Part shown: positions 16,168 to 23,580 of the stretch, in pieces
How the letters are laid out: each line of letters opens with the position of its first letter
Numbering within the stretch: the first letter of the stretch is position 1
Source: Fibrobacter sp. UWH4
GTDB lineage: Bacteria > Fibrobacterota > Fibrobacteria > Fibrobacterales > Fibrobacteraceae
Direction: 5' to 3'
Length of the DNA: 64,000 nt
Assembly: GCF_900142475.1 (NCBI RefSeq)
Contig: NZ_FRAY01000002.1
Location: forward strand, 1-64,000
Notes under the pieces: model-generated
The model's input: the letters and a program-made list of their open reading frames with translations, nothing else
What the model was told of the DNA's origin: nothing
Database searches by the model: none
Made by a program: the position numbers and the translations under genes

Positions 16168-17154
16168 TTATTTAACGATACGGCCACCGAACACGCGGAA
16201 ACGCGTAACACGGCCAAACTTCATTTCGGGAAGCGGAGTTTCGACTCCGTTCAGGTACATTTTAGCAATCGCCTTGGGTTCGCCGATGGTCACGCACAAA
16301 GTATCGTTCGTGTTGTACACCATCTTGACACCCGCCCTGGAGATGTTCGCTTCCTTGAGGAAAGAATTCGAATCTTCACGGCGCTTGAGCCCAACCCAAG
16401 AAAGAGCTTCACCCGAACCGACCAGCAAGAAATTCGTCTTCTTGGTCTTCGGAGCTTCTTCAACTGCAACAGAATCCTTCTTGGAATCCGAAGAAATGAA
16501 AATCGTTGCAGATGCAGGCAAATCAGACTTTTTCACCGCTTCGTCTACCACCGCCTGGCTCACCGTCGCATTGACCGCAAAACGGTCTGCAGCGGAGTCC
16601 TTTGCGGCAGAATCATTCACCAGGGAATCGGCGGGCACCGCTTCGGCACCATCAGGAATTTCCTGAGTCATCGAATCTTCAACAGCGGCAGGAACATTTT
16701 CAGCGGGCTGCTGCTCGCTAGACTGTTTCGTCGCCAAAGATTCCAAATCAAGGAAGTGAGACGCAACTAGGAATGCCAGTACGAGAAGCACGAGCACCAC
16801 AGGCACGGCCATGCTCTTTTTCTTGATTTCGCCATCCTTGAGGGGAGCAAGCTTCTGGCCGCCCGAAACGTCTTCAAAATCATTTTGAGCCGGGGCACCG
16901 CTTTCGGCATTGTAAGCCTTGAGCACCTGCTGCTGATCCAAATTCAACTTGTTACTAATGGAATGCAGATAACCGCGAACGTACGCCGCTACCGGGAAGG
17001 CCTTCCAGTCTCCCGCTTCAATGGACTTGATATAAGCGACAGACACCTTGGTCGCCGCAGAAAGTTCTTCGACACTCATGCCGCGTTCTTCGCGGACTCT
17101 TGCAATAAACGCGCCCAGCTTTTCATCGGGGCTTTTTTCTGCCGGATTCGACAT
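16168..17154 (-). CDS. rodZ: RodZ-like membrane protein with HTH domain
   Basis: Bitopic inner membrane protein of the RodZ family, which links the MreB cytoskeleton to cell-wall synthesis. N-terminal helix-turn-helix (residues about 10-75: IARVREERGMSVEELSAATKVSVAYIKSIEAGDW, with YVRGYLHSIS). One transmembrane helix near 120-140 (AVPVVLVLLVLAFLVASHF). An Ala/Glu/Asp-rich periplasmic linker. A C-terminal DUF4115-like beta domain ending RVFGGRIVK. 328 residues. It overlaps maf by one base and precedes hisB. Confidence 0.85.
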   Translation of the reverse strand: MSNPAEKSPDEKLGAFIARVREERGMSVEELSAATKVSVAYIKSIEAGDWKAFPVAAYVRGYLHSISNKLNLDQQQVLKAYNAESGAPAQNDFEDVSGGQKLAPLKDGEIKKKSMAVPVVLVLLVLAFLVASHFLDLESLATKQSSEQQPAENVPAAVEDSMTQEIPDGAEAVPADSLVNDSAAKDSAADRFAVNATVSQAVVDEAVKKSDLPASATIFISSDSKKDSVAVEEAPKTKKTNFLLVGSGEALSWVGLKRREDSNSFLKEANISRAGVKMVYNTNDTLCVTIGEPKAIAKMYLNGVETPLPEMKFGRVTRFRVFGGRIVK

Positions 17155-17729
17155 TATACCTCTACCTTCAAATCACCCAACATCTGGAGCATCCTCGCCA
17201 CAGGGAGTCCCACAACGTTGTAATAACACCCCCGAATTGCCTTGATAAGCCTTGCGCCACCAGTCTGAATTCCGTAAGCGCCCGCCTTATCCATCGGGTC
17301 CCTAGAATTTACATATTTTTCGAGTTCCTGATCGGAACAGTTTCTAAAAATGACCTCTGTTTCCTCGCATTCCGCCTTGAGAATTTGCCCACCATGGGCA
17401 ATGGCGACACCGGTAATTACTTTGTGCGAACGATTGTTCAACTTTCGTAGCATATCCAGCGCCTCCGCTTCGGAGTGAGGCTTTCCGAGGGGCACTCCAT
17501 CCAGAAACACGAGCGTATCAAAGCCGAGAACAATTTCAGCGGGCATCTTGCGCGAAACGGCAAGCGCCTTGATTGACGCATTTTCTTTCGGAAAATCGAG
17601 GGGATTCGTCGAAGTCGGCTTTTCTTCTTCGTTCGAAACAACCACTTCAAAATTGACGCCGATCAACTGCAAAATTTCTCTGCGTCGCGGCGACCCACTC
17701 GCTAAAATCACTTTCGTTTTTCCCATCAT
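17154..17729 (-). CDS. maf: Maf-like nucleotide pyrophosphatase
   Basis: Maf/HAM1-fold enzyme hydrolysing non-canonical nucleoside triphosphates (dTTP/UTP class). VILASGSPRRREIL is the phosphate-binding N-terminal motif, LGFDTLVFLDG carries the catalytic Asp, and KPHSEAEALDMLRKLNNRSHKVITGVAI is standard. 191 residues. The second Met (17726) is an equally possible start. The ATG/TGA overlap with rodZ indicates coupling; maf genes commonly lie near cell-shape genes. Confidence 0.92.
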   Translation of the reverse strand: MMGKTKVILASGSPRRREILQLIGVNFEVVVSNEEEKPTSTNPLDFPKENASIKALAVSRKMPAEIVLGFDTLVFLDGVPLGKPHSEAEALDMLRKLNNRSHKVITGVAIAHGGQILKAECEETEVIFRNCSDQELEKYVNSRDPMDKAGAYGIQTGGARLIKAIRGCYYNVVGLPVARMLQMLGDLKVEV

Positions 17730-17805
17730 AGCATCCTTTTTTACTCAGAGGGAGCTTTCTGCGACCGACCTCACTGCTCAAAGCACCGCAGGTGCGCCCT
17801 CATCG

Positions 17806-20271
17806 CTAATTCGTCTCCGTACTACCCGCATTCAGCTTGATGTCCGGCAAATCCCTCACGTAAATCGAGAAACTCCAGCCTGCGGCAGGCCCCGTAGGCG
17901 TCCAGCTAAAGTCAAGCTGCCAGCAATGCAGCGTTCGGTTAAAGGTAAAGCTATGCGTCACGAAGCGGCCTTCGTTATAGTTGTAACGGGTGCTGTAAGT
18001 CATTTCCCAGTTGCGTGTCGGCTGCAGGCTCGCGCTGATTCCCGTCGAATGCGTCACACGATCCTGGAACAAGTCGCGCGCTACGCGAGTGCTGCTAAAG
18101 CTATAGCTATAGTCGAAGCCGAAGGTCCACTTAAGCATTTCGTACTTGCCCATCTGCGACGGAAGGCCTCCGTTGAAATCGCCACTCCAACTAAAGCGTT
18201 TCGAAAAATCGTAGCCCCAGTAGGTCAGCTCCGGCACCTGCACCTTGTTCGGCTCGTCCGTGAATTTATGGTAAACGCTATGACGCGTATTAATCGTAAA
18301 CAGGTAATCGGGCAAAATCTGAAAACCGAAAGAAGATGTGATATCCGAGAACTGCAGGGAATCTGCCGCGAAGTTATACGAGACATTATGGCGAGTGGTG
18401 AGCAAGCGACGAGTCCCATACTGATCCTCGACCGCCTTCGCCGTATCGCCCTTGGTGGTATCGGCCGCATGTCCCACCACCTTCAGGTACTTGATGTCGA
18501 AATCGTTGTTGAGGCCAAAGCCCACCGTTTTCTGTTCAATCTGGTAAGGCGTCTGTCCCAACAGCGGATGCGGCGCAAATTTTTTCACCGTATCAATTTC
18601 AGGCGCATACGTATAGGACACGCTCGGCGAAAGCACATGTCGTGCCCCGGTAAACCGTCCGATTTCAGGGACCCAAATACCGTAAAGTTTTGTATCCGCC
18701 GTGATGCTGTAATTGTGGTTGTAGGCCACCTGGCCATATTCATCGTGTTCAGGATCAAGGCTCATATAGCGCTTGCGGTACTTCAGCGAATCCTCGGGAT
18801 TGATCCACCCCGTTCCCGTCCAGTAACCCGTAAAGCTTGCGCGCGGCGTAATGTTGATGACATCGAAAAGCGAGCCCGAATAATCCAAGGAATATGTTCC
18901 CGTGTAGCCCACATATTCAGCAGTCGTATCGACCGCATTCACCGTGTCGCGCGCCCGCTTGGTGTAATAGTTGAAACGGTTGTTGAAGCTATAGTTGAAC
19001 TTTTCCATGTAGCTGATGAACGAACCGTCCTCGTAGGCTTCCTCGTCCTCGTCGACCTCGAAGGTAAAAAGCTGACCGCTCATACGGTACTGGATATCAG
19101 GGATTTCGCGTTCCATCATGTCGGTCACCAGGTTGTGGCTCTGACGAGCCTTAATCGTCAGGCTCTTGTTAGTACCGAACTTTCCCGAATAAGTCAGCTG
19201 AGCGTTCGCCTGCTGGTTCAGGATGGTTTCCGCATCAAGCGCCTTGTCCTTACGGATACTCTGGCTCGAAACGAACGAGCCCGAACCGCTCAAGGTCTGC
19301 TTGCCGTCGGGAGTCAAGTTCTGGTTATGCGTAAAGCGGATGTCGTACCCACTATTTCCCAGATCAAACTCTTCAAGATACGCCGTATAGGAGAGGTTTC
19401 CATCGAGCACGTAGCGTTTCTTGTAGCGGACTTCACCTGTGAGTGTCGAACGTTCAAAGCGAGCTTCGTCGCCTTCAATAATGTCACCCTTGACCGTCGC
19501 ATCCCAGTAGTCGTTCGGTGCATAATAGAAGCCGATATTACTCATGTAGTAACCCTGCTTCTGGTCACCGCCGAACTTAGGCGTCAAAAGACCCGACTTG
19601 CGCCCGCTCTTCAAGGGAGCAACAATCATCGGGAGCACCGCCACGGGCACATCGGCAATATTCAACACCACCGGACGCGCGGTAATGGTTTCCTTGGGCT
19701 TCACCACCATACGGCGGCCGTAGAAATAAAAGTGCTGGTGCGTCGAATCGTTACAGGTACTAAAGTCTCCGCGCGCAATTTGAATTCGCTGGTCCGGAAG
19801 CCTACGCACTTCCATGCCGTTCAGTTGCTGGTTGTCCTGATAAGTGGTCGCATAGTAGATTTCACCGATGCGACTTTTCATGTTGTACTTGAGTCGCATG
19901 CCCGAAAGCGACGGATTCTTGGTTTCGCGAAGGACCGGATCACCGCTCGCCGCCAAGATGCTGTTCTCCTGGTCGAACATAATCGTATCGGCATCCAGGG
20001 TCGCCGTGCGGTACTTGAGCTGAGCGCTATTGTTCAAGTTAAAGGTCGACTTGTCCACATCGTAAACGAGGTCCACCGCACGGTACTCGATCGTGTCGAC
20101 ACCGGTCGTGTCATTCATCCAGTCGACCTCGGTCGTGTCCTCTTCTTCCTGCACCCGTTCTTCGAGTTCAAAGCGGGTCATCTCCTGGCCGAAGGCGGTC
20201 GGAGCGGCGATGGACATAATCCATAATGCCAAAAAGGCCCACAGAATACGATGGGTTCCAGATAAAATCAC
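17806..20271 (-). CDS. lptD: LptD-like outer membrane protein (LPS assembly)
   Basis: Large outer-membrane beta-barrel of the LptD/OstA type that inserts lipopolysaccharide into the outer leaflet. After the signal peptide comes an OstA-like periplasmic beta region (residues about 60-170: DADTIMFDQENSILAASGDPVLRE, RLKYNMKSRIGEIYYA) and then about 600 residues of alternating aromatic strands with an IVAPLKSGRKSGLLTPKFGG turn typical of the plug region. I use GTG 20271 because ILSGTHRILWAFLALW... then forms one clean signal peptide ending AFGQ (821 aa). The frame stays open to 20409 with an ATG at 20367. No LptE is adjacent. Confidence 0.8.
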   Translation of the reverse strand: MILSGTHRILWAFLALWIMSIAAPTAFGQEMTRFELEERVQEEEDTTEVDWMNDTTGVDTIEYRAVDLVYDVDKSTFNLNNSAQLKYRTATLDADTIMFDQENSILAASGDPVLRETKNPSLSGMRLKYNMKSRIGEIYYATTYQDNQQLNGMEVRRLPDQRIQIARGDFSTCNDSTHQHFYFYGRRMVVKPKETITARPVVLNIADVPVAVLPMIVAPLKSGRKSGLLTPKFGGDQKQGYYMSNIGFYYAPNDYWDATVKGDIIEGDEARFERSTLTGEVRYKKRYVLDGNLSYTAYLEEFDLGNSGYDIRFTHNQNLTPDGKQTLSGSGSFVSSQSIRKDKALDAETILNQQANAQLTYSGKFGTNKSLTIKARQSHNLVTDMMEREIPDIQYRMSGQLFTFEVDEDEEAYEDGSFISYMEKFNYSFNNRFNYYTKRARDTVNAVDTTAEYVGYTGTYSLDYSGSLFDVINITPRASFTGYWTGTGWINPEDSLKYRKRYMSLDPEHDEYGQVAYNHNYSITADTKLYGIWVPEIGRFTGARHVLSPSVSYTYAPEIDTVKKFAPHPLLGQTPYQIEQKTVGFGLNNDFDIKYLKVVGHAADTTKGDTAKAVEDQYGTRRLLTTRHNVSYNFAADSLQFSDITSSFGFQILPDYLFTINTRHSVYHKFTDEPNKVQVPELTYWGYDFSKRFSWSGDFNGGLPSQMGKYEMLKWTFGFDYSYSFSSTRVARDLFQDRVTHSTGISASLQPTRNWEMTYSTRYNYNEGRFVTHSFTFNRTLHCWQLDFSWTPTGPAAGWSFSIYVRDLPDIKLNAGSTETN

Positions 20272-20379
20272 GTTGCGGCATAATGTAGCAAATAGGAGAC
20301 CATTAAAAACAACAAAAAACACTTTGTTCCCTAAGAATGAGCTTCTTGGAGGCCTCCAAAAGGGCATTTTTCCAACACT

Positions 20380-20419
20380 GTACCTATAAACGCAACCAAA
20401 TGACAGCATTTATAGGCAC
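20380..20419. promoter_or_regulatory. 40-bp dyad, copy 1
   Basis: GTACCTATAAA (20380-20390), an 18-nt centre, TTTATAGGCAC (20409-20419). One of three elements with identical geometry upstream of lptD. The centre sequence differs in each copy. Confidence 0.7.
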
Positions 20420-20465
20420 GATATTACTTTGTACAAACTTGCCATGAGCATTGCATCATCTTTTT

Positions 20466-20505
20466 TTACCTATAAACAGCTAAAGATTCCGGTTTTTATA
20501 GGTAC
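20466..20505. promoter_or_regulatory. 40-bp dyad, copy 2
   Basis: TTACCTATAAA (20466-20476), an 18-nt centre, TTTATAGGTAC (20495-20505). The outermost base of the left arm departs from the other copies. Confidence 0.7.
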
Positions 20506-20570
20506 AACATTTCATTTCCTTTACAATAGGGCTTACAAAGAGCTGTTAGTTTATTCAAAAATTCTAAAAT

Positions 20571-20610
20571 GTACCTATAAGACTCCGTGTTCAGACCATT
20601 TTATAGGTAC
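20571..20610. promoter_or_regulatory. 40-bp dyad, copy 3
   Basis: GTACCTATAAG (20571-20581), an 18-nt centre, TTTATAGGTAC (20600-20610), with a G-T pair at the inner end. Between and around the copies (20272-20685) I see no gene, only AT-rich sequence. Confidence 0.7.
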
Positions 20611-20685
20611 ACCCTGCCAAAAACAGGTCTTTTTTTTCCAATTACCCCCTCAACCAACACCATCCCAGCAGTTCGTACAAAAATG

Positions 20686-20710
20686 AGGCCCCCGACTTCG
20701 TCGGGAGCCT
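20686..20710 (-). terminator. Terminator of the PDZ-protein gene
   Basis: On the minus strand AGGCTCCCGAC, loop GAA, GTCGGGGGCCT, then TCATTTTTG, 38 bp beyond the stop at 20749. One internal mismatch in the stem. Confidence 0.8.
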
Positions 20711-20748
20711 ACATCAATAGCGACTAATCAGCAATTAAAGGCGATCAA

Positions 20749-21558
20749 CTACTTCAGAACGGCGTTCTTGCCAGAGACAGAGCCGTTGTGGTCAATACGA
20801 ACAAGGTAGCGGCCGCTCGGGACATTTTCACCGTTCCAGCGGAGCGTGTTGAAACCCGGCTGGGCGTTGTCGGCGCGGAGGGTTGCCACTTCAGCACCAT
20901 CGGAGTTCAAGATCGTAACGACAGCATTCCCCGCAGAAGACAGGTTGAAGCTGATAGACTTGCGGTTGAAGCCCTTAAGCGAAGAAGAGGCAGGCTTGTT
21001 CAGCTGCTTGCTCGCCTTGGGAGCGAATTCATTCGCGCGTTGCACATAAATGCCGTTCAGGTTCGTGGCATTCACGTTCTTGTCGGTAGCGACCAGCGAA
21101 CCCTGCTGGAGCACGGCAACGAGCTGCTTGCTATTGCTTTCGGTAGCGGCAGCATAGGTTTCAAGTTCCTGAGCGTTGAACTCAGACTTCTTGTACCAGG
21201 ATTCCACCTTTTCGCTTTCCAGATCCTTCACGGTAATCTGGGCGCGGCGGATGACAGTCGTATAAGATTCACCTTCGCTCGTATAAGTAATTTCGAGAGG
21301 CTTGTTCACCTGACCGCGGAGCATAGACTTGGACTGTTCGATGTCGTTGCCCTTGAGGCTCACACCGTCGACGGCAGTAATCACGTCGCCGGCCTGAAGT
21401 TTGGTTTCGGCGGCGGGAGTGCCCGGAATAACTTCCGCCACCTTGACACCGTCGCGAGTCTGGTAAATTGTCACGCCGATACCGCCGAACTCTTCGTCAG
21501 CCATAATCGGAGCCGCAAGCATCGCTGCAACAAGAGAAGCCTTGATAAACTTGTTCAT
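20749..21558 (-). CDS. Exported PDZ-domain protein with FlgD-like C-terminal domain
   Basis: 269 residues from ATG 21558 (MNKFIKASLVAAMLAAPIMA), preceded by AAGGAG. Signal peptide, then a PDZ domain at about 20-105 (GGIGVTIYQTRDGVKVAEVIPGTPA, AGDVITAVDGVSL). A middle helical part follows, then a C-terminal beta-sandwich (VVTILNSDGAEVATLRADNAQPGFNTLRWNGENVPSGRYLVRI) like FlgD Ig / type IX-type sorting-domain neighbours. No protease domain is present, so it is an adaptor or scaffold rather than a DegP. Substrate unknown. Confidence 0.82.
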   Translation of the reverse strand: MNKFIKASLVAAMLAAPIMADEEFGGIGVTIYQTRDGVKVAEVIPGTPAAETKLQAGDVITAVDGVSLKGNDIEQSKSMLRGQVNKPLEITYTSEGESYTTVIRRAQITVKDLESEKVESWYKKSEFNAQELETYAAATESNSKQLVAVLQQGSLVATDKNVNATNLNGIYVQRANEFAPKASKQLNKPASSSLKGFNRKSISFNLSSAGNAVVTILNSDGAEVATLRADNAQPGFNTLRWNGENVPSGRYLVRIDHNGSVSGKNAVLK

Positions 21559-21808
21559 AAATTCTCCTTGAAAATCCATTCAACCTAAATATATATTATT
21601 TAATCGTTTCGGCAACTCCATTTGTCAAGAAAACATCCCAAAACGGCAAACAGTTGACAAAAACGAAAGAAGAAACGCATCCTTTATTCCATAACCGATC
21701 CTCAGGGGCCGGTTTTCACGATTTTAGGTCGCTTTTTTACAACAAAATCGACAAGTGTCATCTTTTGCCATTCCAAAAATCTATATTTTGGATGAAAATA
21801 GAGTTTTT
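21559..21808. other. AT-rich spacer with one terminator-like hairpin
   Basis: Upstream of the PDZ gene. AACCGATCC / GGGCCGGTT followed by TTTTC near 21697-21720 looks like an imperfect terminator for a plus-strand transcript, and TTGACA occurs at 21651-21656, but no matching -10 box is clear. No gene seen. Confidence 0.4.
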
Positions 21809-21849
21809 GCTCTTGTTCTCCTCTTGAAAACTAGACACTTTCATGGTTG
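21809..21849. repeat. 41-bp direct repeat, copy A
   Basis: Nearly identical (about 38 of 40 positions) to 22095-22135. Contains CTCTTGAAAACTAGACACTT, which recalls the boxA-adjacent tract of rRNA leaders and spacers in some bacteria. Each copy precedes a stretch that ends in a terminator-like hairpin. Confidence 0.75.
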
Positions 21850-22035
21850 CGGAGAATGGGGCGGACGCTCACGTCTGCGACCGGCGCAAGCCTGCCGCAT
21901 CGTTTTGGTACATGCATATTTTATAAATCTGCCTGTAGGCAAGCGGCCTTTATGGGGCGTGAGTTGTTTGCGCTTATTGTAACCAGGCAGTCTAGGCCTT
22001 CAAGAGGTAAGTGCATTCAACTCCACGCCTTTTTT
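21850..22035 (+). ncRNA. Candidate structured RNA ending in a terminator
   Basis: From 21955 to 22029 the sequence can fold into a long stem: GGCGTGAGTT pairs with AACTCCACGCC (one bulge), inside it GCGCTTA with TAAGTGC (one G-T pair), and AGGC with GCCT at the top. A TTTTTT run follows (22029 onward). A smaller hairpin GCGGACG/CGTCTGC lies near 21861-21878. No protein-coding frame fits. It could be a small RNA gene or only a decorated terminator; it matches no RNA family I can name. Confidence 0.4.
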
Positions 22036-22094
22036 ATATCCAGAAAAAGCTTGGAAGAGTCTGCAAGAACGAGGGTGAACGCTCGTTGAGTATC

Positions 22095-22135
22095 GCTCTT
22101 GTTCTTCTCTTGAAAACTAGACACTTTCACGGTTA
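22095..22135. repeat. 41-bp direct repeat, copy B
   Basis: Second copy of the 21809-21849 element, 286 bp downstream, again in plus orientation and again followed (at 22312-22348) by a terminator hairpin. Confidence 0.75.
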
Positions 22136-22224
22136 TAAGAATAAGACAATGACTCGCCGTCGCCCATGGATTGCATGGGCGTAGTGTACCCTGGGCGTAT
22201 TGTATCCGCCTGGGATGTTTTGCA

Positions 22225-22265
22225 ACGTCATTGCGAACCCTGAAAGGGTGAAGCAATCCATTGCA
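22225..22265. repeat. Dispersed palindromic repeat (CGTCATTGCGA...AAGCAATCCA)
   Basis: Reverse-complement form of the TGGATTGCTTC...CGCAATGACG type element, present also at 54688-54720 between ftsE and the SurA-like gene. Confidence 0.65.
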
Positions 22266-22311
22266 AGATTGTGCGGGTGTATTGTATTCTTTTGAAAATG
22301 TCGCGCTTTTA

Positions 22312-22348
22312 GGCGAGGAGTGAGTCGGCTCCCCGCCTTTTCTTTTTT
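22312..22348 (+). terminator. Terminator-like hairpin before the methylase gene
   Basis: GGCGAGGAG, 8-nt loop, CTCCCCGCC (one mismatch), then TTTTCTTTTTT. It would end any transcript from the 22095 repeat region 70 bp before the methylase start. Confidence 0.8.
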
Positions 22349-22393
22349 GCCCGCACCCCGGTCACGCGAATCGGCTAGAACCGCTCCCGCGAG

Positions 22394-22409
22394 AGTGAAC
22401 TCGTTCACT
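22394..22409. promoter_or_regulatory. Inverted repeat over the methylase translation-initiation region
   Basis: AGTGAAC-TC-GTTCACT ends 6 bp before the ATG at 22416, where a ribosome binding site would lie; no good AGGAG is visible. It may be an operator for autoregulation of the restriction-modification genes, or an RNA hairpin masking initiation. Confidence 0.45.
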
Positions 22410-22415
22410 TTCAAA

Positions 22416-23579
22416 ATGGAGCGAAAAGTGCCGAGTAAAAAGGTTGTCAAGGACGACAAAAGCAAACCGAAGTTCAAGTTCATCGATTTGTTTGCTGGTA
22501 TCGGAGGATTCCACACAGCAATGCATTCCGTTGGTGGGAAATGCGTTTTTGCAAGTGAATGGGACAAGAACGCTCGCATAACTTATGAAGAAAATTACAA
22601 GGCCATTGAGCCATCTCTTTTTGAAAAAGATAGCGAAGGTAATTACAAGTTTTTTAATGCTGACATAAACGACGTTCAATTGGATAAGGTTCCAGACTTT
22701 GATGTTCTGTGCGGCGGTTTCCCGTGTCAAGCTTTTTCGATTGCGGGGAAACGCAAAGGTTTTGAAGACACTCGTGGAACTCTCTTTTTTAACATCGCCG
22801 CTATAGTTGACCATAAAATAAAGACTGGAAAAAAGCCGAAAGTACTCTTCCTTGAAAATGTCAAAGGTCTGAAAAATCATGATCATGGGAAGACTCTTGA
22901 AACATTATTACGAGTGTTAAAAGATGATTTGGAATATGAAGTCAGAACGATGGTTTTAAATGCCAAGTATTTTGGCGTGCCGCAAAATAGAGAAAGGCTC
23001 TTTTTTGTTTGTTGGGACAAAAAGCAATGCCCCGTAGATGACTTTATGTTTCCGATTGGTTTAGATTCGAACTTGAAATCCATCTTTGATAAGGATTCTT
23101 TAGATAAATCCATACCGACAAAAGTTGGTGATATTTTGGAACCGGATGCATCCCTTCCTGAGAAGATGACCATCAGCGATAAAATGTGGATAGGACATCA
23201 GCTCAGGAAAGAACGAAATCGTGCAAACGGGAAAGGCTTCGGTTATTCGCTGTTTAAGGAAAACGCGACCTATTGCAGCACCATTTCAGCACGCTACTGG
23301 AAAGACGGTAGTGAAATTCTTATAGATCAATCTGATAAAAATAAAAATCCTCGAAAACTAACGCCTGTTGAGGCCGGTCGATTGCAGGGCTATAAGATTG
23401 TTGGCAATGGTTGGAAGTATGCTGAAGCGGCAGAGAATCAGAACAACAAGAATCGGCTGCCAACGATGAGAATTGTTGTATCGGATAAAGAAGCTTACCA
23501 TCAATTTGGCAATAGTGTCGCTGTTCCTGTGATTAGAACGCTTGCGAAAGAAATTAAGAAACAATTACTGAAGGTGTAA
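22416..23579 (+). CDS. DNA (cytosine-5)-methyltransferase
   Basis: Modification enzyme of a restriction-modification island. Conserved motifs in order: FAGIGG (residues 26-31, SAM binding), CGGFPCQAFS with catalytic Cys at 104, LFLENVKGL, FGVPQNRERLF, a variable target-recognition region (about 210-330), and FGNSVAVPV near the end. 387 residues from ATG 22416; the frame is open upstream but runs through the terminator hairpin. AT-richer than neighbouring housekeeping genes. Two bases separate it from the McrB-like gene, forming one operon with the nuclease. Target sequence not predictable by eye; LlaJI relatives recognise GACGC and carry two methylases, here only one is seen. Confidence 0.93.
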   Translation: MERKVPSKKVVKDDKSKPKFKFIDLFAGIGGFHTAMHSVGGKCVFASEWDKNARITYEENYKAIEPSLFEKDSEGNYKFFNADINDVQLDKVPDFDVLCGGFPCQAFSIAGKRKGFEDTRGTLFFNIAAIVDHKIKTGKKPKVLFLENVKGLKNHDHGKTLETLLRVLKDDLEYEVRTMVLNAKYFGVPQNRERLFFVCWDKKQCPVDDFMFPIGLDSNLKSIFDKDSLDKSIPTKVGDILEPDASLPEKMTISDKMWIGHQLRKERNRANGKGFGYSLFKENATYCSTISARYWKDGSEILIDQSDKNKNPRKLTPVEAGRLQGYKIVGNGWKYAEAAENQNNKNRLPTMRIVVSDKEAYHQFGNSVAVPVIRTLAKEIKKQLLKV

Positions 23580-23580
23580 G

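Noticed and set aside
20380-20610. CRISPR array
   Set aside because: The repeats are 11-bp inverted arms with 18-nt centres separated by 46 and 65 bp of unique DNA, not direct repeats with regular spacers, and no cas gene is present.
21850-22035. 6S RNA, tmRNA or RNase P RNA
   Set aside because: None of the conserved cores of these RNAs (for example a tag-peptide frame or the GAGGAAAGTCC element) is present.
21755-22089. Small open reading frames before the methylase
   Set aside because: They cross the direct repeats and hairpins, lack ribosome binding sites and show no coding pattern; the region looks like RNA or repeat DNA.
22320-22415. Extended methylase N-terminus (32 extra residues)
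   Set aside because: The extension would be translated from inside a terminator hairpin and through the dyad, and has no homologous look; ATG 22416 is preferred.
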